A DNA stretch of 57,430 bases from CAIRTM01 sp963723235 (lineage in GTDB: Bacteria; Desulfobacterota; WTBG01; CAIYCZ01; CAIRTM01): positions 1 through 57,430 of the forward strand of contig CAVRPV010000012.1 of assembly GCA_963723235.1 (NCBI GenBank), given 5' to 3'. Numbering within the stretch: position 1 is the first letter of the stretch; every line of letters begins with the position of its first letter. The notes below the pieces were generated by a model that had not been told where the DNA came from, ran no database searches, and saw nothing but the letters and a program-made list of their open reading frames with translations. Positions 56,836 to 57,430 of this stretch are shown one piece after another. The position numbers and the translations under genes are program-made.

Positions 56836-57430
56836 TCAGCCTGCCGCCTTGGCCTCGCGGCGGCGCGCGTGGAGGATGATCGGTATAGCCGTTGGGCTGC
56901 TCGCGGCCCTTGAAGACGAGATCGCAAGCCGCCTTGAAGGCGACGCCGTCGAACGCCGGCGCCATCGGCGTGTAGAGCGGATCGCCGGCGTTCTGCCGTC
57001 GACCACGGCGGCCATGCGCTTCATGGCCTCCTCACCTGGGCCTCGCTGCACACGCCGTGATGCAGCCAGTTGGCGATGTGCTGGCTGGAGATGCGCAGCG
57101 TGGCGCGGTCTTCCATCAGGCCGACGTCGTGGATGTCGGGCACCTTGGAGCAGCCGACGCCCTGGTCGATCCAGCGCACCACATAGCCCAGAATGCCTTG
57201 CGCGTTGTTGTCGAGTTCCTGCTGCACCTCGTCCGGCGCAAAGTTCGACTGCGACACCGGGATGGTCAGGATGTCGTCGAGCTTGGCGCGCGGGCGGCCG
57301 GCGCAGCTCCTTCTGGCGCTGCGAACACGTCGACCTGGTGATAGTGCAGCGCGTGCAGCGTCGCCGCCGTGGGCGAGGGCACCCAGGCGGTGGTGGCGCC
57401 CGGCTGGGATGGGCGATCTTCTGCTCCAGC
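56836..57430 (-). CDS. glcB: Malate synthase G, C-terminal fragment, frameshifted
   Basis: C-terminal part of the 720-residue glyoxylate-cycle enzyme that condenses glyoxylate with acetyl-CoA. The longest open piece (57021-57257) reads SQSNFAPDEVQQELDNNAQG, then ILGYVVRWIDQGVGCSKVPD, IHDVGLMEDRATLRISSQHI and ANWLHHGV, a conserved block of GlcB. The following segments (MKRMAAVVDGR, MAPAFDGVAFKAACDLVFKG, REQPNGYT and HARRREAKAAG) sit in three frames down to the stop at 56836-56838. The gene runs off the right edge of the window. Same likely foreign source as urtA. Confidence 0.9.
   Translation of the reverse strand, partial: LEQKIAHPSRAPPPPGCPRPRRRRCTRCTITRSTCSQRQKELRRPPARQARRHPDHPGVAVELCAGRGAAGTRQQRARHSGLCGALDRPGRRLLQGARHPRRRPDGRPRHAAHLQPAHRQLAASRRVQRGPGEEAMKRMAAVVDGRTPAIRSTRRWRRRSTASPSRRLAISSSRAASSPTAIPIILHARRREAKAAG

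Overview
The window reads as the chromosome of a Gram-negative bacterium with type IV pili, a methylmalonyl-CoA module and an ABC-exported surface polysaccharide. It also carries many copies of a ~125-bp hairpin repeat that I associate from memory with Desulfobacterota (former Deltaproteobacteria). The phylum call is inference. The last ~1.6 kb (from about 55838) does not fit: it holds fragments of urtA and glcB that look alphaproteobacterial, most likely an assembly chimera.

Many genes near the two ends are split by single-base indels although the full family length is present in adjacent frames (acyltransferase, membrane protein, GIY-YIG protein, acyl-CoA ligase, meaB, mcm, eamA, OB/HD protein, pilU, pilT, rhuM, urtA, glcB). 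I annotate these as whole genes with frameshifts, because the pattern suggests low-coverage or noisy sequence rather than real decay.

Layout. 1-5.1 kb, plus strand: acyltransferase, nitroreductase, membrane protein, GIY-YIG protein, RluA-type pseudouridine synthase, flavodoxin-like protein. 5.1-19.5 kb, one long minus-strand run. In transcription order it holds a helical hypothetical protein, hisS, a radical SAM protein, pilT, pilU, an OB/HD RNase-like protein, an EamA transporter, methylmalonyl-CoA epimerase, mutase, meaB, and a CaiC-like acyl-CoA ligase. 19.6-21.6 kb: a tRNA-Gln/tRNA-Glu pair with promoter and terminator, a palindromic repeat, and metK with its own promoter and terminator. 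21.8-25 kb: inositol monophosphatase family protein, lytic transglycosylase, dUTPase, and a secreted HEAT/SH3/DUF4384 protein. 25.1-44.4 kb: a 17-gene minus-strand polysaccharide cluster beginning with wzm/wzt. It contains a sulfotransferase, two methyltransferases, a B12-type radical SAM enzyme, a glutaminase-less asparagine-synthetase-like protein, nine glycosyltransferases and an ArnT-like membrane protein. 44.5-54.6 kb: solute-binding lipoprotein, ParB-domain protein, U32-like protein, Prc protease, PAS/GAF histidine kinase, FMN reductase and an MltB-like transglycosylase. 54.7-55.8 kb: rhuM.

The most distinctive feature is the dispersed hairpin repeat. Seven full copies and two partial ones are all in the same orientation. 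Six of the seven full copies, and one partial copy, have the same end 0-8 bp from the stop codon of a minus-strand gene, three of them with no gap. Every gap of the mce-mcm-meaB-ligase cluster holds one. None is seen between 17.9 and 46.9 kb, the stretch that includes the polysaccharide cluster. A nine-base G tract at the frame break of the ArnT-like gene is a candidate phase-variation site.
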